A stretch of DNA of 64,000 bases, taken from positions 109,100 through 173,099 of the forward strand of contig CALRNH020000008.1 of the NCBI GenBank assembly GCA_943369485.1, written 5' to 3'. Shown here piece after piece: positions 45,294 to 52,814 of this stretch. The notes below the pieces were generated by a model, which made no database searches, was not told where the DNA came from, and worked only from the letters and a program-made list of their open reading frames with translations. The DNA is from ATX-6F1 sp943369485. Lineage in GTDB: Bacteria; Cyanobacteriota; Cyanobacteriia; PCC-6307; Cyanobiaceae. The position numbers and the translations under genes are program-made. How positions within the stretch are numbered: the stretch's first letter is position 1; each line of letters begins with the position of its first letter.

Positions 45294-45494
45294 TCAGGCG
45301 GATCCCACAGCCACGTAGGAGCCGTAGAAGAACAGTCCGACAACGAAGATCACGGCGATGCCTCCGGCGGTGGCCACCAGCCAAAGGGGCAGGGCTCCTT
45401 CGGTCCAGCGGCTGCGCCAGGCAACAGCCGGTCGGCCGTCGGGCAGACGATCAGGGAGACGGCCGTCAGGCAGGGATGATTTCTTGCCGCTCAT
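45294..45494 (-). CDS. psbJ: Photosystem II protein J
   Basis: 66 residues with one membrane helix (LPLWLVATAGGIAVIFVVGLFFYGSY). The ending FYGSYVAVGSA and the N-terminal PDGRLPDR, WRSRWTEG are typical of picocyanobacterial PsbJ, which has a longer N-terminus than plastid forms. It is a small thylakoid subunit next to cytochrome b559 that affects plastoquinone exchange and PSII assembly. Last gene of the psbEFLJ group, 15 nt after psbL. Confidence 0.97.
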   Translation of the reverse strand: MSGKKSSLPDGRLPDRLPDGRPAVAWRSRWTEGALPLWLVATAGGIAVIFVVGLFFYGSYVAVGSA

Positions 45495-45509
45495 GGCTGA
45501 GGCTCCGAA

Positions 45510-45629
45510 TCAGTTGAAGAAATAGCTGGTGAACAGAACACCGGTCACGAACACAAGCAGCAGCCCCATGTAGAGGCTGGTGCGGTTGAGTTCGACCGGC
45601 AGGTTGTTGGGATTGGGGGTGCGTTGCAT
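45510..45629 (-). CDS. psbL: Photosystem II protein L
   Basis: 39 residues (ATG at 45629): MQRTPNPNNLPVELNRTSLY, then a membrane helix ending in LFTSYFFN. Length and sequence are those of PsbL, a single-helix thylakoid subunit at the PSII dimer interface needed for the acceptor side and for stable dimers. It lies 11 nt after psbF in the conserved order E-F-L-J. Confidence 0.97.
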   Translation of the reverse strand: MQRTPNPNNLPVELNRTSLYMGLLLVFVTGVLFTSYFFN

Positions 45630-45640
45630 CTGGGTTGGGT

Positions 45641-45778
45641 TCAGCGACGGACGAACTGCATGGCCGCCAGCGCACCAAGGAAGAACACCGTCGGGATGCC
45701 AAGGGCATGCACCGAGAGCCAACGCACCGTGAAGATCGGATAGTTGCGCGGTGTGGTGGCGATGGGGGATTGACTCAT
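45641..45778 (-). CDS. psbF: Cytochrome b559 beta subunit
   Basis: 45 residues. YPIFTVRWLSVHALGIP holds the haem-ligating histidine (WLSVHALG) at the start of the membrane helix, and the protein ends in AAMQFVRR. This is PsbF, which with PsbE binds one b-type haem at the edge of the PSII reaction centre. It starts 3 nt after the psbE stop. Confidence 0.98.
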   Translation of the reverse strand: MSQSPIATTPRNYPIFTVRWLSVHALGIPTVFFLGALAAMQFVRR

Positions 45779-45781
45779 GGC

Positions 45782-46030
45782 TTAATTCAAGCGCTGATCG
45801 AGTTGGCTCTTGGCTTCGTAGCGCTGGCTCACGACAGGAGCCTTGCTTTCCTGGGCCTGGAAGTAAGCATCCGGACGCGGAGTTCCAAAGGCGTCGTAGG
45901 CCAGGCCAGTGGAGACGAAAAAGAATCCGGCCAGGAAAATCGCCGGCAGGGTGACGGCGTGGATGACCCAGTAGCGGATGCTTGTGATGATCTCGAAGAA
46001 CGGGCGTTCCCCGGTGGAGCCGGCAGCCAT
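45782..46030 (-). CDS. psbE: Cytochrome b559 alpha subunit
   Basis: 82 residues from ATG 46030; a TTG four codons earlier (46042) is less likely because known PsbE proteins begin MAAGSTGERPF. SIRYWVIHAVTLP contains the haem-ligating His, followed by the membrane helix AIFLAGFFFVSTGLAYD and the lumenal FGTPRPDAYF, KAPVVSQRYEAK. PsbE pairs with PsbF and is required for PSII assembly. First psb gene of the minus-strand operon, 127 bp after ycf48. Confidence 0.98.
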   Translation of the reverse strand: MAAGSTGERPFFEIITSIRYWVIHAVTLPAIFLAGFFFVSTGLAYDAFGTPRPDAYFQAQESKAPVVSQRYEAKSQLDQRLN

Positions 46031-46157
46031 AGCAGCGGGCAATTCAGCTACGTGATCCTAATGCGCCTCTGGAGACCCCCGGGAGCGCGGGCGCCGGTTG
46101 GTTACAGAGGGACGCAGTTGGCAGGCCGGGTTGACCGCACGGTCGGGGGGTGGCTGA

Positions 46158-47156
46158 TCAGCCCACCCAGCGCAGCAGGTGGCCCCGCTCACCAAGCACG
46201 AATCCCTTGTTGCCGCCTGGGAAGACGATGCGACTGAAGTTGCTGGCCTGGCTGCGGCCCACCGGATCGGTGCTCCAGTTCTTGCCCCCGTCATGGCTCA
46301 CCAGCAGGGTGCCGCTGCCGCCGCCGGCCCAGATGGCACCGCTGGGGTCCCAGGCCATGTCGAGATAGCCATAGCCGTTGTTAATAGGAATCACTGGCTT
46401 GCCCCAGCTCTCGGGGGTGTCCGCGGTCCCGTCGAAGCGCATCTGGGCCCCGCGGGAGAGCATCCACAGGTGGCCATCGGGCTGCTGGCCCATGCTCTGC
46501 AGCCGCTGGCTGCTGATGCGCTGGTGGGGTTGCCAGAGCTCCTGACCAGGCTCCCAGGTGGCGAAGTAGTTCCCCAGGCTCGAGACCCCCACGTAGTCGC
46601 CCTGGCTGCCGCGGCGCAGGTCCCGCAGGGCGCCGGCGGCGTCGCTGACCTTGGCCTGCCAGCTGGTGCCCCCATCACTGCTGGTGTAGATGGCGCCAAC
46701 GTTGGTGGCCAGCTCGGCCTGACGGGGGCCGAGGGCTGTGATCAGATACGGCTCGCCGGGGAGCTTGGTGTCGAGGAGCAGACGGGTCCAGTTCTGGCCG
46801 CCGTCCTCGCTATGCAGCAACAGTCCAGGTTGGCCGGCGATCCAGCCCTCCTGAGCCTGGAAATCGATGCTCAAGAGCCGGAAGTTCTCCTCGGCCGGCA
46901 GCTCCAGGGCCCGTTCCTGCCAGCTGGCTCCGCCATCCTCGGTTTCAAGGATCAGCCGGTTGCTACCTACCAGCAGGCCGTGGCGGTCATCGGTGAAGGC
47001 CAGATCCAGGGGATTGGAGCGGCTGGGCAGCTCCACCTCCTGCCACGGACTGGTCTGGGCGATGGGCAGGTGGGAACTGGAGCATCCGCCCACCCCCAGG
47101 CCCAGGCCAAGGGCGATGACGAGGCTGAGCAGGGTGGAGAGCAGCGACCGTTTCAC
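46158..47156 (-). CDS. ycf48: Photosystem II assembly factor Ycf48 (HCF136), lipoprotein
   Basis: 332 residues from GTG 47156, chosen because a short basic start (VKRS) is then followed by a hydrophobic core and the lipobox GVGGC. The rest consists of beta-propeller repeats with Asp-box-like motifs (TEDGGASWQ, SEDGGQNWT, SSDGGTSWQ, SHDGGKNWS). Ycf48 binds early D1 intermediates in the lumen and helps build the PSII reaction centre. It sits between rubA (5 nt) and psbE, the order usual in cyanobacteria and algae. Confidence 0.96.
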   Translation of the reverse strand: MKRSLLSTLLSLVIALGLGLGVGGCSSSHLPIAQTSPWQEVELPSRSNPLDLAFTDDRHGLLVGSNRLILETEDGGASWQERALELPAEENFRLLSIDFQAQEGWIAGQPGLLLHSEDGGQNWTRLLLDTKLPGEPYLITALGPRQAELATNVGAIYTSSDGGTSWQAKVSDAAGALRDLRRGSQGDYVGVSSLGNYFATWEPGQELWQPHQRISSQRLQSMGQQPDGHLWMLSRGAQMRFDGTADTPESWGKPVIPINNGYGYLDMAWDPSGAIWAGGGSGTLLVSHDGGKNWSTDPVGRSQASNFSRIVFPGGNKGFVLGERGHLLRWVG

Positions 47157-47161
47157 GGGAC

Positions 47162-47683
47162 TCAGCGAAGGGAATAGAGGGACAGGAAGAAGGCGATCGC
47201 CAGGGCGAAGGCGCTGAAGATCAACACGTTCTTCTGGCCGGGTGTCAGGTTGTTGACCCCAAGGCCGAAGCCGAGGTTTTCCTCGAAGCCACTGGGTTTG
47301 TTCCGTGGCCCGATGTCCTTGAAGGCGCCCATCCTGCTGCGGCAGACCGGGCAGCGGAAACCGAGCGGATCGAGGTCTTCGAAGGCCACTCCGGGATCGA
47401 TCCCGAGCTTGCGGATGCCCTCGGAGGGATCGAACACGAAGCCGCAGCTGCGGCATTCGAAGCGATGGTCGCGGCCGTCGTCTTCCAGCTGTTCGACGGC
47501 CTCCTTGCTGGAGCTGTCCGCGGCGGTCTCAGGCCCGGATGACGACCCGGATGACGACCCGGTTGAAGGGCCGGTTGCAGGGCCGCTCGCCGGGTGGTCT
47601 GCGGCGCTGGGAATGACGTCCTTGGGCTCGACAACGGCTGAGTCGACAGCGTCCAGCGCCGGTTCCTGGGGGATGGCCTCCAT
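47162..47683 (-). CDS. rubA: Membrane-anchored rubredoxin for photosystem assembly
   Basis: 173 residues from ATG 47683 (GTG 47695 also possible). A Ser/Gly-rich, acidic N-terminal region with a GSSSG repeat precedes the rubredoxin domain, with its two Cys pairs FECRSCGF and FRCPVCRS binding one iron. A C-terminal membrane helix (NVLIFSAFALAIAFFLSLY) anchors it. Cyanobacterial RubA is needed for early PSII assembly. It leads the rubA-ycf48-psbEFLJ operon and is divergent from ndhC across ~115 bp. The linker is longer than usual. Confidence 0.94.
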   Translation of the reverse strand: MEAIPQEPALDAVDSAVVEPKDVIPSAADHPASGPATGPSTGSSSGSSSGPETAADSSSKEAVEQLEDDGRDHRFECRSCGFVFDPSEGIRKLGIDPGVAFEDLDPLGFRCPVCRSRMGAFKDIGPRNKPSGFEENLGFGLGVNNLTPGQKNVLIFSAFALAIAFFLSLYSLR

Positions 47684-47695
47684 CGTGGTCGTCAC

Positions 47696-47798
47696 CCTTT
47701 GCGCTGTGCCGACTCTATCCAGCAGCTCCGGATCCAGCGCTTCGATGCGTCGGCTCTCGCCGGGAGGTGTCAGAATCCGCCGCAGGTCGGCCCCGCCC
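47696..47798. promoter_or_regulatory. Divergent promoter region rubA / ndhC
   Basis: About 100 bp between the divergent rubA and ndhC starts must hold promoters for the PSII operon and the ndhCKJ operon. I cannot name convincing -35/-10 boxes. Confidence 0.4.
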
Positions 47799-48161
47799 AT
47801 GTTCGTTCTCTCCGGATACGACGCCTTTCTCGGCTTCCTGCTGATCTCGGCGGCGGTCCCGGTCCTGGCCCTGGTCACCAACAAGCTGCTCTCCCCCCGC
47901 TCCCAGGCCGGAGAGCGCCAGCTCACCTATGAATCGGGCATGGAACCCATCGGCGGGGCCTGGATTCAGTTCAACATTCGCTACTACATGTTCGCCCTGG
48001 TCTTCGTCATCTTCGACGTGGAGACTGTCTTCCTATATCCCTGGGCGGTGGCCTTTCACCGCCTCGGCCTGCTGGCCTTCATCGAGGCTCTGATCTTCAT
48101 CGCCATCCTTGTGTTGGCCCTTGCCTACGCCTGGCGCAAAGGCGCCCTGGAATGGAGCTGA
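47799..48161 (+). CDS. ndhC: NAD(P)H-quinone oxidoreductase subunit 3
   Basis: 120 residues from ATG 47799. Three membrane helices, with ERQLTYESGMEPIGGAWIQFNIRYYMFAL and FDVETVFLYPWAV as the conserved NdhC/NuoA segments (the loop near the quinone site). It is a membrane subunit of cyanobacterial NDH-1, which serves cyclic electron flow, respiration and CO2 uptake. First gene of ndhC-ndhK-ndhJ; ndhK begins 3 nt later. Confidence 0.97.
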   Translation: MFVLSGYDAFLGFLLISAAVPVLALVTNKLLSPRSQAGERQLTYESGMEPIGGAWIQFNIRYYMFALVFVIFDVETVFLYPWAVAFHRLGLLAFIEALIFIAILVLALAYAWRKGALEWS

Positions 48162-48164
48162 ACC

Positions 48165-48920
48165 ATGACCTTGACCCCCTCCTCCCCCACATCTGCCCCC
48201 ACGAATGGGATCGACGCCCTTCGTGACCTGCGGGCCGCCAGTTGCAACCCGGTTGGCACCCCCAGCGTCACCAACGCCCTTTCGGAAAACATCATCCTCA
48301 CCAGCCTGGATGATCTCCATAACTGGGCCAGGCTCAGCAGCCTCTGGCCCCTGCTCTACGGCACGGCCTGCTGCTTCATCGAGTTCGCCGCTCTGATCGG
48401 CTCCCGCTTCGATTTCGACCGTTTCGGTCTGGTGCCCCGCTCGAGCCCCCGCCAGGCTGATCTGCTCATCGTGGCCGGCACGGTCACCATGAAAATGGCT
48501 CCTGCCCTGGTGCGGCTCTACGAACAGATGCCTGAGCCCAAGTACGTGATCGCCATGGGGGCCTGCACCATCACCGGCGGCATGTTCAGCGCTGACTCCA
48601 CCACCGCCGTGCGTGGGGTTGACAAGCTGATCCCCGTTGATCTCTACCTTCCCGGTTGCCCGCCTCGGCCGGAGGCGATCTTCGATGCGGTGATCAAGCT
48701 GCGCAAGAAAGTGGCCAATGAGTCGTTCGCTGAGCGCGCCCAGCTCGTTCAGACCCACCGCTATCTCACCATCGAACATCAGATGGTGCCGGTTCTGCCG
48801 ATCGTCGATGGCACCTACCTGCGGGCGGAAACCCAGCGGGCTGCCCTGGCTGCCTCGGCTGCCCTGCCCGTGGCCCTGACCGAAACCGTCCCCTCCTTCG
48901 CTGACAAGGGCGATGCCTGA
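48165..48920 (+). CDS. ndhK: NAD(P)H-quinone oxidoreductase subunit K
   Basis: 251 residues. YGTACCFIEFAAL, VAGTVTMKMAPAL, MGACTITGGMF and LPGCPPRPEAI provide the four cysteines that bind iron-sulphur cluster N2. The C-terminal ~40 residues are a lineage-specific extension. NdhK is a peripheral-arm subunit of NDH-1 that passes electrons to plastoquinone. Its end overlaps ndhJ by 8 nt. Confidence 0.97.
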   Translation: MTLTPSSPTSAPTNGIDALRDLRAASCNPVGTPSVTNALSENIILTSLDDLHNWARLSSLWPLLYGTACCFIEFAALIGSRFDFDRFGLVPRSSPRQADLLIVAGTVTMKMAPALVRLYEQMPEPKYVIAMGACTITGGMFSADSTTAVRGVDKLIPVDLYLPGCPPRPEAIFDAVIKLRKKVANESFAERAQLVQTHRYLTIEHQMVPVLPIVDGTYLRAETQRAALAASAALPVALTETVPSFADKGDA

Positions 48921-49491
48921 TCCCACCGAGCCCACCATGGCCCCCGAGCCGACCCCTTCCCCCGAGACTGCGCCGGCCCTGGCCGCCCCCCAGCCAGGGC
49001 CCTGGAGCCAGTGGCTGAGCAGCGAGGGCTTTGACCACCAGTACCTCGACCCTGACCATCTGGGCGTCGAGCTGATCGGCGTGGAGCCACAGGTGCTGCC
49101 GATCGTGGCGGCGGCCCTCAAGGCCCGTGGCTTTGATTACCTTCAGGTTCAGGGAGGCTACGACGAAGGTCCCGGCGGTCGCCTGGTGAGCTTCTATCAC
49201 CTGGTGCGTCTGGCCGCAGCGGCCAACCCCAGCCCCGCCGCTGCAAGCCGCCCGGAGGAGGTACGCCTCAAGGTCTTCCTTGAGCGTGATGGCGACCTCA
49301 CCATCCCCAGTCTTTACCCGCTCTTCCGCGGAGCCGATTGGCAGGAGCGCGAAACCTTCGACATGTACGGCATCCGCTTCGAGGGCCATCCCCACCCCAA
49401 GCGGCTGCTCATGCCCGAGGACTGGAAGGGTTACCCCCTGCGCAAGGACTACGTCCAGCCTGATTTCTACGAACTCCAGGACGCTTACTGA
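48913..49491 (+). CDS. ndhJ: NAD(P)H-quinone oxidoreductase subunit J
   Basis: 192 residues. After a Pro/Ala-rich start the NuoC-like domain follows, with the signature segments LYPLFRGADWQERETFDMYGIRF and HPKRLLMPEDW, ending GYPLRKDYVQPDFYELQDAY. NdhJ is a peripheral-arm subunit next to NdhK. It overlaps ndhK at its start, and its last 7 bp overlap the opposite-strand YvcK-family gene. Confidence 0.97.
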   Translation: MPDPTEPTMAPEPTPSPETAPALAAPQPGPWSQWLSSEGFDHQYLDPDHLGVELIGVEPQVLPIVAAALKARGFDYLQVQGGYDEGPGGRLVSFYHLVRLAAAANPSPAAASRPEEVRLKVFLERDGDLTIPSLYPLFRGADWQERETFDMYGIRFEGHPHPKRLLMPEDWKGYPLRKDYVQPDFYELQDAY

Positions 49492-50801
49492 GCCTTGCCG
49501 CGTCGGTAGAAGCGCATCACCGCGAGGGCAAGGCTGCGGGGGTCGTGGCGCAGGGTTGCGCTCGGCCTGGCCCCCTGCAGGGGAGCCAGCATCACGTCGT
49601 AGCCCTGGCTGCGCAGGTGGCGCAGGTCGCAGGTGACCGGCTCGGCCCCACGGCTGCGGTAGTGGGCCACCAGGGTGGGATCCTCCAAGGATTCCTGGGC
49701 CAGCACGGCGCTGAACAGCCGATGCTCCACTCCGAGGCTGGCCAGTTGGGCTTCGATCGCCCGTAGATGACCCTCCACGTCCAGTCCGTCGGTTTCACCG
49801 GGCTGGGTCATCAGGTTGCAGATGTAGAGGCGGGGCGCCTTGCTCCGGGAGATGGCCTCGACCAGTTCTGGCACCAGCAGGTTCGGCAGCAGCGAGGTGT
49901 AGAGGCTGCCAGGCCCGAGCACAATCAGCTCGGCATGGGCGATCGCTTCCAGGGCCCTGGGCAGGGCGGGGGGTCGCTCCGGTGTGCAGCCGAGGCGCAC
50001 GATCGGGCTTGGAGCCTGGCCGATGCGCGATTCCCCTTCGATGCGCTCGCCATTCTCCAACTCGGCCCAGAGGCGCACATCGGCGTTCGTGGCGGGCACC
50101 ACCTGGCCCTGCACCGCCAGAACACGGCTGCTGGCGGTGATCGCCGACTCCAGGCTGCCGGTGATCGCGGTGAGGGCGGAGAGGAACAGGTTGCCGAAGC
50201 TGTGACCCTCAAGCCCGCTGCCCGCCTTGAAGCGGTACTGGAACAGGCGGGTGAGCAGCGGCTCCTCGGTGGAAAGGGCCGCCAGACAGTTGCGGATGTC
50301 ACCAGGGGGCTGCACCCCGAGTTCTCGCCGCAGCACACCGCTGCTGCCGCCGTCATCGGCCACGGTCACGATCGCCGTGAGGTTGCTGCTGTAGCGCTTG
50401 AGGCCGCTGAGCAGGGTGGAGAGGCCGGTGCCGCCGCCGATCGCCACGATCGCTGGGCCACGGTTCAAGCGCCGCTGGGCCAGCAGGGCATCCACCAGCA
50501 CCGTGCCTTTTTCCGGGGCGAGGGCCTGCTGGATCGAGCCGAAACTGCGGCTCTGACCGAGCCAGATCAGGGCACCACCGATCACCAGCACCAGTGGGCC
50601 GGTGATCGCCCGTGGCAGCACGGTGGTGATGTTCTTGAGCAGCCAGTTGATGGATTCCAGGAACCAGTAGATGGGCTTGAGGTCGGCCCAGACGGCCACC
50701 CCCAGCAGCGCGACCAGCAGCCCCAGCCCGGATGTGAGGATCCAGCGCTTCACTACCAGACCTGGCTGCAGCCAGCGCGCCGCCCGCCAGGAGCGGCTCA
50801 T
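49485..50801 (-). CDS. YvcK/CofD-family protein (gluconeogenesis factor-like) with N-terminal membrane segments
   Basis: 438 residues from ATG 50801 (an in-frame ATG at 50900 would add 33 basic residues). Two N-terminal hydrophobic segments are followed by the conserved YvcK core: IVAIGGGTGLSTLLSGLK, VTVADDGGSSGVLRRELG, PGDIRNCLAALS and the GPGSLYTSLLPNLLV motif. YvcK proteins bind UDP-sugars and affect cell shape and carbon metabolism in other bacteria. The membrane anchor is a cyanobacterial feature. It converges with ndhJ and diverges from the ABC gene at 50984. Confidence 0.88.
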   Translation of the reverse strand: MSRSWRAARWLQPGLVVKRWILTSGLGLLVALLGVAVWADLKPIYWFLESINWLLKNITTVLPRAITGPLVLVIGGALIWLGQSRSFGSIQQALAPEKGTVLVDALLAQRRLNRGPAIVAIGGGTGLSTLLSGLKRYSSNLTAIVTVADDGGSSGVLRRELGVQPPGDIRNCLAALSTEEPLLTRLFQYRFKAGSGLEGHSFGNLFLSALTAITGSLESAITASSRVLAVQGQVVPATNADVRLWAELENGERIEGESRIGQAPSPIVRLGCTPERPPALPRALEAIAHAELIVLGPGSLYTSLLPNLLVPELVEAISRSKAPRLYICNLMTQPGETDGLDVEGHLRAIEAQLASLGVEHRLFSAVLAQESLEDPTLVAHYRSRGAEPVTCDLRHLRSQGYDVMLAPLQGARPSATLRHDPRSLALAVMRFYRRGKAQ

Positions 50802-50983
50802 CAGGTCCTGCTGGCGAAGATCCCCCCGGCCCACCCACCCCGGGCGTCTTTGGCGTCGGCGGGCGGCGCGGATCCGTGGGCTGGGGGGCTGGGGGCTCAA
50901 GCCACTGGGGCGAAGCGCCGGTTCAGGATTTCAAGAACTGTACGAACGAAAGCGAAGATGGCCCCAGCTCCGCCGCCTTCTCC

Positions 50984-51781
50984 GTGACCGATCCGGTTTC
51001 GACCAACGAGCCTGTGGCGGTGATGGAGCACCTCAGCATGCGCTGGGGCGATCGCTTCGTGCTTGAGGAGGTGGATCTGGTGCTGTCCTCTGACGAACGC
51101 CTGGTGGTGGTGGGTCCGTCGGGGGCTGGCAAATCCACGATTCTGCGGATCATGGCCGGACTGCAGCTGCCCACCAGCGGCCGGTTGCGCATCCACGGCT
51201 CCGAGCAGCGCTACCTGCGCCTCGACCAACGCCATCCCCCGGATGTGCGTCTGGTGTTCCAGAACCCCGCCCTGTTGGGCTCGCTCACGGTGCGGGAGAA
51301 CGTGGGCTTTCTGCTCTACCGCCACAGTCGCCTTGGGCAGGCGGAGATTCGGGAACGCGTGAGCCGCTGCCTGGAGGCGGTGGGCCTCTACGGCATTGAG
51401 GACATGTTCCCCGGTGAGCTCAGCGGCGGCATGCAGAAGCGCGTGAGCTTTGCGCGGGCCCTGATCGATGACCCCACCCAGCCGGCGGGCCGCGCGCCCC
51501 TGCTGCTCTTCGATGAGCCCACGGCGGGCCTCGATCCAGTGGCCTGCACCCGTATCGAAGACCTGATCGTCAAGACCACCGAGGTGGCCAAGGGCTCAGC
51601 GGTGGTGGTCAGCCATGTCCACAGCACGATCGAGCGGGCCGCCGACCGGGTGGCCCTGCTCTATGACGGCCGGTTCCACTGGGTCGGCAGCGTCGAGGAA
51701 TTCCGCTGCACCGACCATCCCTTTGTGGTGCAGTTCAGGAGCGGTAGCCTGGACGGCCCCATGCAGCCGGCGGAGCTCTGA
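50984..51781 (+). CDS. ABC transporter ATP-binding protein, MlaF-like (lipid transport)
   Basis: 265 residues from GTG 50984; an ATG at 50876 would overlap the promoter region of the divergent gene. VVGPSGAGKSTILRIMAGL is Walker A, ELSGGMQKRVSFARAL the ABC signature with the Gly-Gly-Met wording of Mla/TGD transporters, and LLLFDEPTAGLDP Walker B. The next gene encodes an MCE protein, so the pair is part of a lipid importer or exporter like Mla or chloroplast TGD. The permease is not in the window. Confidence 0.88.
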   Translation: MTDPVSTNEPVAVMEHLSMRWGDRFVLEEVDLVLSSDERLVVVGPSGAGKSTILRIMAGLQLPTSGRLRIHGSEQRYLRLDQRHPPDVRLVFQNPALLGSLTVRENVGFLLYRHSRLGQAEIRERVSRCLEAVGLYGIEDMFPGELSGGMQKRVSFARALIDDPTQPAGRAPLLLFDEPTAGLDPVACTRIEDLIVKTTEVAKGSAVVVSHVHSTIERAADRVALLYDGRFHWVGSVEEFRCTDHPFVVQFRSGSLDGPMQPAEL

Positions 51782-51785
51782 ACCC

Positions 51786-52763
51786 ATGCGCCGCAGTCTG
51801 CGCGAGGCGATCGTGGGGTTCTCGTTGCTGGCAGCGATCGCCGGTTCGGCCGGGCTCTGGGCCTGGCTCAAGGGCATTTCCCTCAATCAGAACATCTGGA
51901 CGGTCAGGGTGCGCTTCGCGGATGCCGCTGGCCTGGCCGACCGCTCGTCGGTCACCTACCGCGGAGTGCTGGTGGGAAGCGTTCGCAAGATCCAGGTGAA
52001 TTCCGGAGCCGTGGAGGCTCTGCTGGAGATCACGGATCCCAATCTGCGTCTGCGCCGGCCGGCGATCGCCGAGGTCAAGACCAGCTCGCTTCTGGGGGGC
52101 GACGCCGAAGTGGCCTTGATCTCCACGGCCCCGCCGGGGCCTGAACCGACGCCGCGGCCCCGTTCTCCCGATTGCGACCCGAAGGCCATGGTCTGCTCCG
52201 GCGGAGAGGTGCCCGGTGTGGCGGCCGCCAGCCTCAGCTCCGTCACCGCTTTGATGCAGAACCTGCTCGACCAGGCCAACGAGCAGAAGCTGGTGTCCCG
52301 CATCGCTGGCGTCACCTCCAGCATTGACGTCACGTCCAAACAGGCCAACCGCTTCCTGGGGGACTCCAGGCTGCTGGTCAAGGATCTCAATGCCGCCGTG
52401 CTCAAGGCTGATCCGATTCTGGCGAACCTCAAGGCGGCCACCTCCGAGGCGACCCAGGCCTCGCGCCACATCCGCAACGTCGCCGCCGCCTTCGACAACC
52501 CACGCACCGTGGCTCAGCTCAAGGGCACCGCCGCCAACGCCGAGAAGCTCACGGCCCGCTGGGAGGCCGTCGGCGGAGACGTCAACAAACTCACGGCCGA
52601 TCCTCAGTTCATGGATGGGGTTCGCAGCGTGACCCTGGGCCTGGGCAAGTTCTTCGATGAGCTCTACCCCGAGCAGGCTGGCGGCTCCAAGTCCGGTGCC
52701 AAGCCGAGCGCCAAACCGGTGGCAAAGGAACAGAGCGGCCGCCTGGCGGTGCCGATGCGCTGA
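51786..52763 (+). CDS. MlaD-type MCE-domain protein
   Basis: 325 residues. One N-terminal membrane anchor (IVGFSLLAAIAGSAGLWAW) is followed by the MCE domain (TVRVRFADAAGLADRSSVTYRGVLVG, a wording close to VxFxxaxGLxxGxxVxyrGvxVG). Helical coiled-coil-like sequence then runs to a Lys/Ala/Pro-rich tail. MCE proteins form periplasmic rings that pass lipids between membranes. It begins 4 nt after the MlaF-like gene. Confidence 0.9.
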   Translation: MRRSLREAIVGFSLLAAIAGSAGLWAWLKGISLNQNIWTVRVRFADAAGLADRSSVTYRGVLVGSVRKIQVNSGAVEALLEITDPNLRLRRPAIAEVKTSSLLGGDAEVALISTAPPGPEPTPRPRSPDCDPKAMVCSGGEVPGVAAASLSSVTALMQNLLDQANEQKLVSRIAGVTSSIDVTSKQANRFLGDSRLLVKDLNAAVLKADPILANLKAATSEATQASRHIRNVAAAFDNPRTVAQLKGTAANAEKLTARWEAVGGDVNKLTADPQFMDGVRSVTLGLGKFFDELYPEQAGGSKSGAKPSAKPVAKEQSGRLAVPMR

Positions 52764-52814
52764 GGGCCACGGGCTGAGACCCGCAGGACGCGGAGCCAGG
52801 CCGGACACACCCCC

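Noticed and set aside
47530..47580. Short tandem repeat GGATGACGACCC
   Set aside because: It encodes the GSSSGSSSG linker of rubredoxin and is explained by the protein.
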